Origin: Sorangium cellulosum So ce56
GTDB lineage: Bacteria > Myxococcota_A > Polyangia > Polyangiales > Polyangiaceae
Length of the DNA stretch: 64,000 nucleotides
Assembly (NCBI RefSeq): GCF_000067165.1
Contig: NC_010162.1
Location: 4,298,501-4,362,500 of the forward strand
Direction of reading: 5' to 3'
This document shows, piece by piece, positions 47,497 to 56,474 of the stretch. A program made the translations under genes and the position numbers. The notes under the pieces were generated by a model. The model ran no database searches, was not told the origin of the DNA, and worked only from the letters and a program-made list of their open reading frames with translations. Each line of letters opens with the position of its first letter. Position 1 is the stretch's first letter.

Positions 47497-48492
47497 GTGC
47501 TGGCCAGAGCCGTTGCCGGTGTGGTGCTCCTGCTGTCGCTCGCGGTGCACCCGAGGGCCGCGCGCGCGTCGGCCTGCTGCGGCGCGGGCCACGGCATGGC
47601 CCAGTGGCTCGCTCCCTCGGAGCGCGCCGCGGCGAGCTTCTCCGTCCGGCTCACCGAGCAGCTCGGGGCGTGGGCGGTGGACGGAGGCTTCGACACGTCC
47701 GGCGAGGGGGTCTACCACCGCGAGCTGAAGGCCGAGGCCGGGTGGCTGGTGCGGGCCGGGGATCACCTCCAGCTCGCCGTGTCCGTTCCGATGATGGTCA
47801 CCTGGAGCGGGGTGGGGCTCGGCGCCACGTCGTCCGGCGGCGGGCCGGGTGACCTTGGCGCGGCAGCCAGGATCGACCTCATCGACGGCGCGGCGTCGCC
47901 GTGGATCCCGTCCGCCGCGTTCACGCTCGGCGTGACGCTCCCGACCGGGCGCGGCCCGAGCACCGGGACGGCGCTGCCCGACGCCGGCGTGAGCGGCGCG
48001 ACCGGCGCCCGCGCGATGGGCGTCGACATCACGGGCGCCGACACGACCGGCCTCGGGGTGGCCGAGATCCGGCCGGGGATGGTCTTCGAGAAGTCGTGGG
48101 GCTCGTTCCACGCGCTGCTCGCCGCCTCGACGAGCGTCCGCACCAGCCACCGTCTCCCCGACGGCGACGCGGTGCGGTCCGCGCCCCGCGTGCAGATCCT
48201 CGCCGCGGCGGGGCCCTCGTGGCCCTCCGGCGCCTCGCTCACCGTGGGCGCGCTCCACGAGCGCGAGGGCGCGCCGCGCGAGGACGAGCCTGGCCCGGGC
48301 CCCCGCAATCCCATGGGAAAGGAGCGCGCGCGGACGGCGCTGCTCGCCGTGCTGGCCCACGACATCGGCGCGCGCTGGACCGCCGTCGGCAACCTCCAGG
48401 TGGACGTGCCGATCTCCGGGATCGGCCGCAACGAGGGCGCGTTCGCCGCCCTGTCCGCAGGCCTCCGCTACGTGTGGGGAAGACGTGATTGA
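47497..48492 (+). CDS. Outer-membrane barrel protein of an envelope operon
   Basis: A 331-aa exported protein. The GTG at 47497 has AGGAG five bases upstream, and the N-terminus is a signal peptide (VAGVVLLLSLAVHPRAARASA). The mature protein begins with a Cys pair, CCGAGHGMAQWL. It then has many beta-strand-like segments with alternating hydrophobic residues, consistent with a small outer-membrane barrel (SFSVRLTEQLGAWAV, SFHALLAASTSVRTSH, AFAALSAGLRYVWG). I do not know its specific family. It overlaps the next gene by eight bases, so it belongs to an operon with a YtkA-like lipoprotein and a BNR propeller protein. Confidence 0.72.
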   Translation: MLARAVAGVVLLLSLAVHPRAARASACCGAGHGMAQWLAPSERAAASFSVRLTEQLGAWAVDGGFDTSGEGVYHRELKAEAGWLVRAGDHLQLAVSVPMMVTWSGVGLGATSSGGGPGDLGAAARIDLIDGAASPWIPSAAFTLGVTLPTGRGPSTGTALPDAGVSGATGARAMGVDITGADTTGLGVAEIRPGMVFEKSWGSFHALLAASTSVRTSHRLPDGDAVRSAPRVQILAAAGPSWPSGASLTVGALHEREGAPREDEPGPGPRNPMGKERARTALLAVLAHDIGARWTAVGNLQVDVPISGIGRNEGAFAALSAGLRYVWGRRD

Positions 48493-48946
48493 ACCTCGTG
48501 AACAGCCTTCGCCGAAGTCACCTGCCAGGCGCCGCTGGGCGCGCGCCCGCGCCGCCCTCCTCGTGGCGCTCGCCGTCCTCTCGTCGGCGGGCTGCGGATC
48601 CCGGGACGTGGAGCCGGACGACGGCCACCGGCTGGACGTCGGTGCGAACGGGCGCATCGAGTTCGCTGTGGAGTCGACCGAGCCGATCAAGCGAGGCTTC
48701 AACACCTTCCACGTGCGGCTCACCTGGACCGACTCGCGGGACCCGGCGCAGCGGATGAAGCTCCGCTGCTACGCCAGCATGACGGGAATGGGGCACGGGT
48801 CCGTGCACGAGGGCACGGAGATCGAGCCCGGCCTGTACGAGGTCGCCGACGTGCCTTTCGGGATGGGGGGCCTCTGGGACGTGCAATGCCGGGCCCTGAC
48901 CTCGTCCCTCATCGACGAGGCGGCATTCGAGTTCGACGTCCACTAG
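48485..48946 (+). CDS. YtkA-like lipoprotein
   Basis: A 153-aa lipoprotein with a basic start, a hydrophobic core and SAGC with C37. The mature part (about 45-150) looks like a YtkA/FixH-type beta-sandwich: GFNTFHVRLTWTDSRDPAQ, then RCYASMTGMGHGS with Met/His residues, then GLYEVADVPFGMGGLWDVQC. Families of this type bind copper or sit in copper and redox envelope modules, but the role here is unknown. The GTG start is inside the previous gene's last codons (8-base overlap), giving strong translational coupling. Confidence 0.72.
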   Translation: MIEPREQPSPKSPARRRWARARAALLVALAVLSSAGCGSRDVEPDDGHRLDVGANGRIEFAVESTEPIKRGFNTFHVRLTWTDSRDPAQRMKLRCYASMTGMGHGSVHEGTEIEPGLYEVADVPFGMGGLWDVQCRALTSSLIDEAAFEFDVH

Positions 48947-48957
48947 GCTCACCCCTC

Positions 48958-50394
48958 GTGCGAGCCCCTACAGAACGCTCCGTGCGAGCCCTCCCTGCGC
49001 TGACGCGTCACCCCCACAGCGGGCCAGGCGCGCGGCGGCGCGGTCCCCTCTCGTCCTGCGCGGCGCCGCTGCTCTCGGTCGCGGCGCTGCTCTCGGTCGC
49101 GGCGCTCTCCGCGCCGGCCTCGGCCAACGGCCGCTTCCCGGCCGCGGGCTTGATCGCGTCGCACCCGAGCGACCCGTCGCGCCTCATGGTCCGCGCGACC
49201 TACGGCCTGCTCGCCACGCACGACGGCGGCGAGCGCTGGCGCTGGATCTGCGAGCCGGTCGTCGGCTTCGGCGGGAACGAGGATCCCATGCTCGCCTTCC
49301 TCGCCGACGGGACGATCATCGCCGGGGTCTTCGACGGCCTCAGCGCGTCGAAGAACGGCGGCTGCGACTGGTCGTTCGCCCAGGGCGATCTGATGAACCG
49401 CTACGTCATCGACCTCTCGGCCGATCGCGAGGACCCCTCCCGTGCCGTGCTCGTCGTCAGCGCGGGGCTCGGGGCGGGCCAGTTCCTGACCCAGCTCTGG
49501 GAGACGAGCGACAACGCGGACAGCTGGACGAAGGCCGGCGTCGATCTGCCCGGGGACTTCCTCGCCCACACGGTCGACGCTGCCCCCTCGGACCGCGCGC
49601 GCGTCTACGTGAGCGGCCGCTACGGCGCGCCCGACTACGCCGGGGCCCTCCAGCGCACCGACGATCGCGGCGCGACCTGGGAGCGGCTCGACATCCCGGG
49701 GAGCGACGACATGCGCCTGCCGTTCCTGGGCGCGATCGATCCCGTCGACCCCGACATCGTTTACGTGCGGCTCGACGGCGATCCGACCGACGCGCTGCTC
49801 GTCTCGAAGGACGGAGGGCGCAGCTTCACCACCGCCTTCGAGAGCGCCGGCGACCTCCTCGGCTTCGCGCTCTCGCCGGACGGCGCGACCGTGATCGTGG
49901 GCGGGCCCCAGGACGGAATCTGGCGCGCGCCGGCCGCGTCGCTCGAGTTCGAGAAGATCTCGGACGTCGGCGCGCGGTGCTTGACCTGGACCACCGCGGC
50001 GCTCTTCGCCTGCGGCGACGAGTTCACCGACGGCTTCACGGTGGGCCGATCGATCGACGACGGCGAGAGCTTCTCCGCGCTGCTGCACCTCGACGGGCTC
50101 TGCGGGCCGATCGAGTGCGCACCGGAGAGCGGCGCGACCTCGACCTGCGCGCCGCTGTGGGGTGCGACGGCGCTCACCATCGGCTCGCAGCAGTGCGACG
50201 GCGCCGGAGCGACCGGCAGCGGCGGCGGGGGCTCCGAGCCGCCGCCAGCGGAGGCGTCGGACGGGTGCGGGTGCAAGATCGGCGCGGCAGGCGCGGGGCG
50301 GGGCGAGGACGCCGCGCCGCCCGCCAGCGGCGCGATCGGGTTCGCGCTCGCGGCGGGCCTCGCGAGCGCGCGGCGGCGCCGGCGCGCTCGCTAG
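48958..50394 (+). CDS. BNR-propeller protein with MYXO-CTERM-like tail
   Basis: A 478-aa exported protein. It has an N-terminal signal (LLSVAALLSVAALSAPASANG). The body is a beta propeller of BNR/Asp-box-like blades with repeated S/T-x-D-G/N-G-x-x-W phrases (THDGGERWRW, SDNADSWTK, DDRGATWERL, SKDGGRSF, DDGESFS). The C-terminus is a Gly/Ser/Pro linker, a CGC motif, a hydrophobic stretch and an Arg cluster (ASARRRRRAR). That resembles the MYXO-CTERM sorting tail of surface proteins. Either GTG 48958 or one a few codons later could be the start. Third gene of the envelope operon. Ligand unknown. Confidence 0.78.
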   Translation: MRAPTERSVRALPALTRHPHSGPGARRRGPLSSCAAPLLSVAALLSVAALSAPASANGRFPAAGLIASHPSDPSRLMVRATYGLLATHDGGERWRWICEPVVGFGGNEDPMLAFLADGTIIAGVFDGLSASKNGGCDWSFAQGDLMNRYVIDLSADREDPSRAVLVVSAGLGAGQFLTQLWETSDNADSWTKAGVDLPGDFLAHTVDAAPSDRARVYVSGRYGAPDYAGALQRTDDRGATWERLDIPGSDDMRLPFLGAIDPVDPDIVYVRLDGDPTDALLVSKDGGRSFTTAFESAGDLLGFALSPDGATVIVGGPQDGIWRAPAASLEFEKISDVGARCLTWTTAALFACGDEFTDGFTVGRSIDDGESFSALLHLDGLCGPIECAPESGATSTCAPLWGATALTIGSQQCDGAGATGSGGGGSEPPPAEASDGCGCKIGAAGAGRGEDAAPPASGAIGFALAAGLASARRRRRAR

Positions 50395-50626
50395 CGCGGC
50401 GACCCAGGCGCGCGCGGTGGCGCAGGCGTGCAGGCGAGCGCGACATAACCGCTTATGGAAGAGCGCTCGCATCGCGCGGGCAGAAGGGTACGGACGGAGA
50501 GGGCGGACCGACTCGGCGCCGTCCGCGGGGGCGCCGGACGGGCAAGCCGCCGGCGGTTCGTTTCTGGATCTACGTCCTCGTGGGCTGGCGTAGACTGAGG
50601 GTGCCGCGGCTCCGGCCAGCGCGTGA

Positions 50627-52549
50627 ATGGCCCCCAGAGACCTTCCCAGATCGCCGCTCGCCGTCTTCCTGCGCGCTCACAGCGCGGAGATCCTGGAGGC
50701 ATGGGAGCGCGCCGAGCGTCGCCGCGCGCCGGGCGAGCAGTCCCCCGGCTACATCGCGCTGCGCGAGGAGCTGCCCTCCATCTTCGCGCGCCTCGCCGAG
50801 CGCCTCGAGGCGGCCGTGTCCGCCGCGGCTGCGCCGCCGGGCGACCAGGAGCAGGACGCGTGGAGCGGCGTCGAGTCGGTGTCGGTCGAGTTCCCCGAGC
50901 CGCTGCTCGGCTTCCGCGTGCTCGACAAGCTCCGCGACGGGTTCGAGCTGGAGGACGTGGCCGCGCAGTACTCGGTGCTGCGCCGCTGCGTGCTCCGGAT
51001 GCTCGAGCGGACAGGCACGCAGCCGTCGTGGGTCGAGATGACGATCCTGCACGAGGTGCTCGATCAGGTGATCATCGATCCGGCGACGCGGAGCGCCGCG
51101 CTGCGCGAGCGCGCGCTCGGCGCGCTCGATCGCGTCTCGGCCGAGGGCATGGGCAACGTCCACATCGATCGGCTGCTGCGGCGGCTGGTCGAGGTGCTCG
51201 TCGAGTCGGCGCGGTCGGTCGACTGGGCGGTGATGCTGTTGCTCGAGGGCGAGGTGCTGCGGATCCGCGCCGGCATCGGCGTCGACGAGGCGCTGTGGGG
51301 CCTGCGCGCCTACAGGCTGGCGGAGGGCTTCGTCGGGCGCGTGGTCCGCGAGCGGCGCCCGGTGGCGCTGCGCTCGGCCGCGCCGGATCCGCTGGCCACC
51401 GACGCCGGGGGCGGCGCGGCGGGGCCGGAGTCGGGAGCGCAGAGCGAGCGCCCGAGCGACGCGCTCCACGCGCTCTACGGCGTGCCGATGCTCTCGGAGG
51501 GCCGCCTCGTCGGCGTCACGGTCGTGAGCTCCCGCCGCGTGGCGGAGTTCTCCGAGGGGGACCGGCTGCTCTTCAAGAAGGCGGCCGAGCGCGCGGCCGC
51601 GCTCGCGACCCAGGCCCAGCTGCGCGAGCAGCTCGCCGCGGAGCGCGGCCGGTTCGAGGCGACGATCCAGCGGCTCCCGGTCGGCGTGGTCGTCGCGGAG
51701 GGGACGTCGGGCGCCGTCGCGCTCAACAACCGGCGGTTCGCGGAGATCGTCCGCGGCCCCGAGGAGACCCCGAGCAACGCGCCGCTGCGGACGCTGCTCA
51801 GCGAGACCGACGACGACCAGCGCGCGCGCTGGCTGCTCCACCGGGCGCTGCACGGCGGCGAGACGGTCTCCCGCGACGAGATGGAGTTCGTCCGCGCGGA
51901 CGGAGAGCGCCGCCTCGGGAGCTTCAGCGTGGCCCCCGTGCGCGACGCCGACGGGCGCATCACCGCGGCCGTGATGACGGTCGAGGACGTGACCGAGCTC
52001 AGGAAGGCCGAGCGCGCGCGGCAGATCCTGATCGACGCGAGCGCGCTGATGGCGGAGTCGATCGACCACGACGGGACGATCGAGCAGGTGGTGCGCCTCG
52101 GCGGCGAGCGCTTCGCGGACCTCTGCGCGCTCGATCTCGACGACGGCGGCGGCGCCCCGCGGCTCGTCGCGTCCGCGCGCCTGCCCGAGGCGCGGGCGCT
52201 CCTGCCGAGGCTGCTCAAGCACCCGCCGCTGCTGCTCGGCGACACCGCCTCGCTGGCCGAGGCGACGGCCCGCAGGGAGGCCACGCTGATCCCGCTGGTC
52301 ACCGATCCGTGGCTGCAGCGGATCGCCCGCGGGCCGGAGCACCTCTCGGCGCTGCGAGAGCTCGGCGCCCGCTCGGCGATCCTCGTGCCGCTCGCGGCGC
52401 GCGGCCGCAAGCTCGGCTTGCTGAGCCTCTGGACCGTGGAGCGCGAGCTCCGGCAAGACGACACGGGCGTGGCCGCGGAGCTCGGGCGCTTCGCGTCGCT
52501 GGCCATCGAGAGCGCGCGGCTGCACGGCGAGGCGGCGCGAGCGAGGTGA
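50627..52549 (+). CDS. GAF-PAS-GAF sensor protein without kinase
   Basis: A 640-aa cytoplasmic sensor. Residues 10-130 resemble the RsbRD-type N-terminal helical domain (VFLRAHSAEILEAWERAE, DELEDVAAQYSVLRRCVL-like). A GAF-type domain follows at about 165-330, a PAS domain at about 345-460 (TIQRLPVGVVVAEG, then MTVEDVTELRKAERARQILID), and a second GAF-like domain to the end. I see no histidine kinase, cyclase, HD-GYP or DNA-binding output, so it presumably signals through a partner or has lost its output. It stands alone between the envelope operon and hflX. Confidence 0.72.
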   Translation: MAPRDLPRSPLAVFLRAHSAEILEAWERAERRRAPGEQSPGYIALREELPSIFARLAERLEAAVSAAAAPPGDQEQDAWSGVESVSVEFPEPLLGFRVLDKLRDGFELEDVAAQYSVLRRCVLRMLERTGTQPSWVEMTILHEVLDQVIIDPATRSAALRERALGALDRVSAEGMGNVHIDRLLRRLVEVLVESARSVDWAVMLLLEGEVLRIRAGIGVDEALWGLRAYRLAEGFVGRVVRERRPVALRSAAPDPLATDAGGGAAGPESGAQSERPSDALHALYGVPMLSEGRLVGVTVVSSRRVAEFSEGDRLLFKKAAERAAALATQAQLREQLAAERGRFEATIQRLPVGVVVAEGTSGAVALNNRRFAEIVRGPEETPSNAPLRTLLSETDDDQRARWLLHRALHGGETVSRDEMEFVRADGERRLGSFSVAPVRDADGRITAAVMTVEDVTELRKAERARQILIDASALMAESIDHDGTIEQVVRLGGERFADLCALDLDDGGGAPRLVASARLPEARALLPRLLKHPPLLLGDTASLAEATARREATLIPLVTDPWLQRIARGPEHLSALRELGARSAILVPLAARGRKLGLLSLWTVERELRQDDTGVAAELGRFASLAIESARLHGEAARAR

Positions 52550-52782
52550 CGCTGCTCGTGCGCCTCGCGATGTGAGGCGGGCGTGCTCGGAGGGCGACGC
52601 CCGCCACCGGTGTCGGGCTGTCCCCGCCCGCCCTCGTGGTCCGCGTCGGGGCGAGCTCGGCGGTTCGCCGGAGCGAGCCCGGCGGTTTCGTCCGAGGCGA
52701 CGCGGCGAGGCGCGGGCGAGCGCGCGGCGGCTTGCGTCGCGGGGGTGGATGAGGCGAAGCTCCCGCCTTCGCACACGACCGT

Positions 52783-54213
52783 ATGACCACCACCAACCAA
52801 GAACGTCCCCTCGCTGTGCTCGTCGGGGTGCAGCTCCCCGGCGTCGACGATGTAGAGCACGCCGCCGATCTCGCCGAGCTCGGCCGCCTCGTGCACACGC
52901 TCGGCTTCGACGTGATCGCGACCGTGTCGCAGCGGCGCAGCGCGCTCGCGGCGGCCGCGGTGCTCGGGGAGGGCAAGCTCAGGGAGCTCGCGGAGCTCAC
53001 GGGCGGCAGCGGCGTCGTGCCCTCGGGCGCGCCGGAGCGGAAGAACAAGGCGCGCGCGCGCCGGGCCGCGGAGAGCGGTGAGGGCGACGAGGACGACGTC
53101 GAGCTCGGCGGAGACGACGGCGACGGCGCGGGCGACGACGGCGGCGCGGAGCCGCGCGCGGGCGGCGCCGGGCAGGCGGCGCGCCTGGCGACGGTCGTGG
53201 CGGTCGATCACGACATCTCGCCGAGCCAGGCGCGCAACCTCGAGCGGGCGACGGGCGCGCAGGTGCTCGACCGGGCGGGCGTGATCATCGAGATCTTCCA
53301 CCGCCACGCGCGGAGCCGGGAGGCGAAGCTCGAGGTCGAGATCGCGCGGCTCAACTACGTCGCGCCGCGGCTCCGGGAGACGGGCGGCGGCGGGGACCGG
53401 CAGCGCGGCGGGATCGGCGGCAAGGGCGCCGGCGAGAGCGCGCTCGAGCTCGATCGGCGCAAGATCCGCGATCGCATCGCGGAGCTGAAGGAGGAGCTCG
53501 CCGCGGTCCAGCGCGAGCAGTCGACGCGCCGCGCGCTCCGGCAAGGGCAGCGCCGCGTCGCGCTGGTCGGCTACACGAACGCGGGGAAGTCGTCGCTGAT
53601 GCGGGCGCTGACGGGCAGCGAGGTGCTCGTCGCCGACAAGCTCTTCGCGACGCTCGACACGACGGTGCGCGCGCTCCACCCGGAGGTGCGCCCGCGGATC
53701 CTCGTCTCGGACACGGTCGGCTTCATCAAGAAGCTGCCGCACGATCTCGTGGCGAGCTTCCGCTCGACGCTGGACGAGGCGCTCGAGGCGTCGCTCCTGC
53801 TCTACGTGGCCGACGCGTCGGATCCGACGTTCCGCGATCAGCTCGCGGTGACGCGCGGCGTGCTCTCCGAGATCGGCGCGAGCGAGGTGCCGAGCCGGCT
53901 CCTGCTGAACAAGGTGGACCGGCTCTCCGAGGAGGAGCGGGACGCGCTGCGCCTCGAGTTCCCCGAGGCGACGCAGCTGTCGGCGAAGATCCCGGACGAC
54001 GTGGCGGCGCTGCGGGAGGCGATCATCGCGTTCTTCGAGCAGTCGATGGTGGAGGCCGAGCTGCTCTTGCCGTACGCGAAGCAGGGCCTCATCGGGGAGA
54101 TCTACGAGAACGCGCGCGTGCTCTCGGAGGAGTACGACGACGTCGGCGGCCGGCTCTCGGTGCGGGCGCACGCGGCGGCGCTCGATCGGCTGCGCAGCCT
54201 GCTCGCGCGCTGA
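52783..54213 (+). CDS. hflX: GTPase HflX
   Basis: HflX is a ribosome-associated GTPase that splits stalled or heat-damaged 70S ribosomes. The 476-aa product has the N-terminal nucleotide-binding-like domain (VHTLGFDVIATVSQRRSA, GEGKLREL), a coiled-coil linker (ALELDRRKIRDRIAELKEELAAV), and the GTPase domain with G1 GYTNAGKSS, G3 DTVGFIKKLP and G4 NKVD. Between residues about 85 and 130 there is an unusual acidic/basic low-complexity insertion (KNKARARRAAESGEGDEDDV) that most HflX proteins lack. The ATG gives a family-like N-terminus. Confidence 0.95.
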   Translation: MTTTNQERPLAVLVGVQLPGVDDVEHAADLAELGRLVHTLGFDVIATVSQRRSALAAAAVLGEGKLRELAELTGGSGVVPSGAPERKNKARARRAAESGEGDEDDVELGGDDGDGAGDDGGAEPRAGGAGQAARLATVVAVDHDISPSQARNLERATGAQVLDRAGVIIEIFHRHARSREAKLEVEIARLNYVAPRLRETGGGGDRQRGGIGGKGAGESALELDRRKIRDRIAELKEELAAVQREQSTRRALRQGQRRVALVGYTNAGKSSLMRALTGSEVLVADKLFATLDTTVRALHPEVRPRILVSDTVGFIKKLPHDLVASFRSTLDEALEASLLLYVADASDPTFRDQLAVTRGVLSEIGASEVPSRLLLNKVDRLSEEERDALRLEFPEATQLSAKIPDDVAALREAIIAFFEQSMVEAELLLPYAKQGLIGEIYENARVLSEEYDDVGGRLSVRAHAAALDRLRSLLAR

Positions 54214-54243
54214 GGGCGCGGCGGGCGGCGCGGGCGCACGGGG

Positions 54244-54414
54244 TCAGCGCGGGCGGGCGGCGCGGGCGCGCGCGGCGTCAGCGTGCGCGGCGATGGCGCG
54301 CGCCTCGTCGGCCAGCATGCGCCGCCGTCGCCTGCGGCGGCGCAGGAGGATGCCGATCGCGAACGCCAGGAGGTGGAGCCCAGCAATCACCGCGACGAGG
54401 ATCCACCGCTGCAC
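54244..54414 (-). CDS. Small single-pass membrane protein
   Basis: From the GTG at 54414 a 56-aa protein is read: a hydrophobic segment (VQRWILVAVIAGLHLLAFAIG), then a run of eight Arg residues, then an Ala/Arg-rich helical tail. Codon bias is high throughout. It could be a small membrane protein with a cytoplasmic basic tail. An upstream extension to 54510 lacks bias and is not supported. It lies between hflX and a DUF309 gene, on the opposite strand, so it is a modest call. Confidence 0.45.
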   Translation of the reverse strand: MQRWILVAVIAGLHLLAFAIGILLRRRRRRRRMLADEARAIAAHADAARARAARPR

Positions 54415-54496
54415 GCGCCGAGCGTAGCACCGGAGCGCCGGAGCGCGGGCGTCCGGGGCGCGTGGTACGCTCCGCTGTCCGCTGTCGCTCCGCGCC

Positions 54497-54931
54497 ATGA
54501 GCTCCTCCACCGACGCCGCGCTCGAATCGATCGTCCAGCGCGGGCTGGAAGCCTACCGCGCGGGGCGGTTCTTCGAGGCGCACGAGCTGTGGGAGTCCGG
54601 ATGGCGAGACGAGCCGGACCCCGTGAGGAAGACGTTTCTCCAGGGGCTCATCCTCGTCGCCGCGGCCATGCACAAGCTCACGAGGATGCAGAGCCCACCG
54701 GGGGCGTTGCGCCTGCTCGACAAGGCGCGCGCTCGGCTCGCGGGCACGCCGGATGGCATGGGCGGGCTGGCGATCCCGCTGCTCGTCGACGACATCACCC
54801 GCGCAGCAGCCGTGATCGAGCAGCTCGCGAGCGGAGAGAGAACCGAGATCGACGCCTCGCTTCTGCCCAGGATGGAGATCGCGGGAGATGTCGCGCCGCC
54901 CTCGCCGTCCGGGGCGCGTTCGCGGCCGTGA
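54497..54931 (+). CDS. DUF309 protein
   Basis: The 144-aa product has the DUF309 core motif FFEAHELWESGWRDE, followed by FLQGLILVAAAMHKL, and ends with a Pro/Ser-rich tail. DUF309 proteins are small helical proteins of unknown function, widespread in Proteobacteria and Actinobacteria. No signal peptide. The start is the first ATG, in a typical context. Confidence 0.88.
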   Translation: MSSSTDAALESIVQRGLEAYRAGRFFEAHELWESGWRDEPDPVRKTFLQGLILVAAAMHKLTRMQSPPGALRLLDKARARLAGTPDGMGGLAIPLLVDDITRAAAVIEQLASGERTEIDASLLPRMEIAGDVAPPSPSGARSRP

Positions 54932-55139
54932 GCGTCTGACCCGAACGGGCTCCGCAGTCGATATTGCGCTCGTCGCGTGCGACATGGGACGCGGGCGTGA
55001 CATCGTTTGCCTGAGTGGTGTTCGCGCATGGGAAGCGCCCGTGTGGGGGGATATCGTGGCAGACGGGTACTGTGGAACCGGAGTGGAGGGGACGGCGAGC
55101 GCCGAGCCTCGGGCCAAGCTGCAAACCGAAAGGAGCCGC

Positions 55140-55532
55140 GTGACACGGCGCAAGCAGATCCTGATCGTGGATGACGACCAGGAGATCCGGGAAATGCTCG
55201 AGATCACGCTGGAGGAGGAGGGCTATGACGTCCTCTCGGCGAGCGACGGCGAGGCCGCGCTCGCGCTGCTGGAGCGCAACCGGCCGAATCTCATCCTGCT
55301 CGACATGCGCATGCCGGTGATGGACGGTTGGGGGTTCGCCCGCGCGTACGCGTCGTGTCCGGGTCCGCGCGCGCCCATCCTCGTGATGACGGCCGCGGTG
55401 GACGCCGGCACCTGGGCCCGCGAGGTGGGCGCGTGCGCGTCGGTCGCAAAGCCGTTCGATCTGAACCGCTTGCTCGATTCGATCGCGGCGCACGCGGGGT
55501 GCCCGTCCGGCCCGAGCCCTGCCTCCGCCTGA
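55140..55532 (+). CDS. Single-domain response regulator
   Basis: A 130-aa receiver domain with no output domain: acidic pocket D11-D12, phosphoacceptor D55 (LLDMRMP), the switch T84 (VMTAAVD) and K104 (VAKPF). The GTG at 55140 has AAGGAG four bases upstream, which decides the start; the longer upstream frame is unbiased. Such lone receivers act as phosphate shuttles or sinks or bind target proteins. The partner kinase is not adjacent. Its promoter is not clear in the 208-base gap before it. Confidence 0.9.
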   Translation: MTRRKQILIVDDDQEIREMLEITLEEEGYDVLSASDGEAALALLERNRPNLILLDMRMPVMDGWGFARAYASCPGPRAPILVMTAAVDAGTWAREVGACASVAKPFDLNRLLDSIAAHAGCPSGPSPASA

Positions 55533-55542
55533 GCGGGTCCGG

Positions 55543-55649
55543 GCCGGGCGCGGGCCCGGCGCGCGCTTGCGGGGGTGATGCCGGGCGCGAGCCCGGCGCG
55601 CTGCCTGAACGAGTTATCTGAGCGGGGTGATGCCGGGCGCGAGCCCGGC
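55543..55649. repeat. Three related GC hairpins after the response regulator
   Basis: The stem GCCGGGC / GCCCGGC with a four-base loop occurs at 55543-55560, 55580-55597 and 55632-55649. Copies two and three lie in a 52-base direct repeat (gtgatgccgggcgcgagccc). Together they could terminate transcription in either direction. No strong T-tract follows any copy. Confidence 0.6.
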
Positions 55650-55727
55650 GTGCTGCCTGAGCGGGTTCATCCCCGGCATGCGCCCGACCGAGGCCGCGGC
55701 GGAGCTGCCGAGGGGCTCGGCGGCGGA

Positions 55728-56474
55728 TCAGCCGCCCGTGGCGCGGCGCATCGCGCAGAGGAGGTCGCCGCGGCACGGGTCGGTGGGAGCGCGGCGGTCG
55801 GTCGTGTTCGGCGCCGCAGGGGCCGGCTTGGCGCGCGCAGGCGCGGCTGCGCCCGTGGCCCGTACGCGGTGCTCGGGCGCGCGCTGCGAGGCGGCGACGC
55901 CGTCGGGCGCGTCGCCAGAGCTGCTGCGCTCGGCAGGCGGCGCGACCGGCGCGCGCTCGGCGGGCGCCTCGACGCGCGGGAGCCGCGCCTCGACCGCGCG
56001 GGCGGCGGCGGCGAGGCCGGCCGCCGCGCGAGGGCCGGTGGCGGCGGCATCCGGGGCAGAGATGCCCGCCGTGAGGGCCGCGATCGCGGCGGCGCCCGCG
56101 AGCAGGACGGCGATCGAGCGGGCGCGCCACGCGCGCGCCGGCACGTCGAGCGCCGGCGCCTCGGGCACGGGTGCGGACGCGGGCGGCTCGCCGAACGGGA
56201 AGATCGGCAAGAGGTCGAGGACCTGGGGGCGGGCGCCCTCCTCGCCGGCCTTCAGCGCGGTGAGGTCGATCTGCCCCGAGGACGCGTCGCACGCGTCGCA
56301 CTCCTCGCTCGCGGCGCGCGCCGCGGGCGGGGTCGTGACGGCGGCGTCCTCCGTGATCGCCGGCGTATCCAGCGAGGGCGCGTCCACCGAGAACGAGACC
56401 GATGTGTCTTCTCCGGGGCTGGTGGAGGCGGCTCGCGGTTCGTTCGACCACTCCTCGTGCTGCGTGTACTTCAT
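55728..56474 (-). CDS. Hypothetical single-pass membrane protein
   Basis: A 248-aa protein I do not recognise. Residues 1-115 are acidic and contain a CDAC motif and the segment GARPQVLDLLPIFPFGEPP. A membrane helix follows (RSIAVLLAGAAAIAALTAGI, about 118-137), then an Ala/Pro/Arg-rich, low-complexity region to the end, which would lie outside. The end has CRGDLLCAMRRATGG with two cysteines. GGGAG stands five bases before the ATG. It is divergent from the small lipoprotein at 56949, with a 470-base gap. Its function is unknown. Confidence 0.7.
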   Translation of the reverse strand: MKYTQHEEWSNEPRAASTSPGEDTSVSFSVDAPSLDTPAITEDAAVTTPPAARAASEECDACDASSGQIDLTALKAGEEGARPQVLDLLPIFPFGEPPASAPVPEAPALDVPARAWRARSIAVLLAGAAAIAALTAGISAPDAAATGPRAAAGLAAAARAVEARLPRVEAPAERAPVAPPAERSSSGDAPDGVAASQRAPEHRVRATGAAAPARAKPAPAAPNTTDRRAPTDPCRGDLLCAMRRATGG

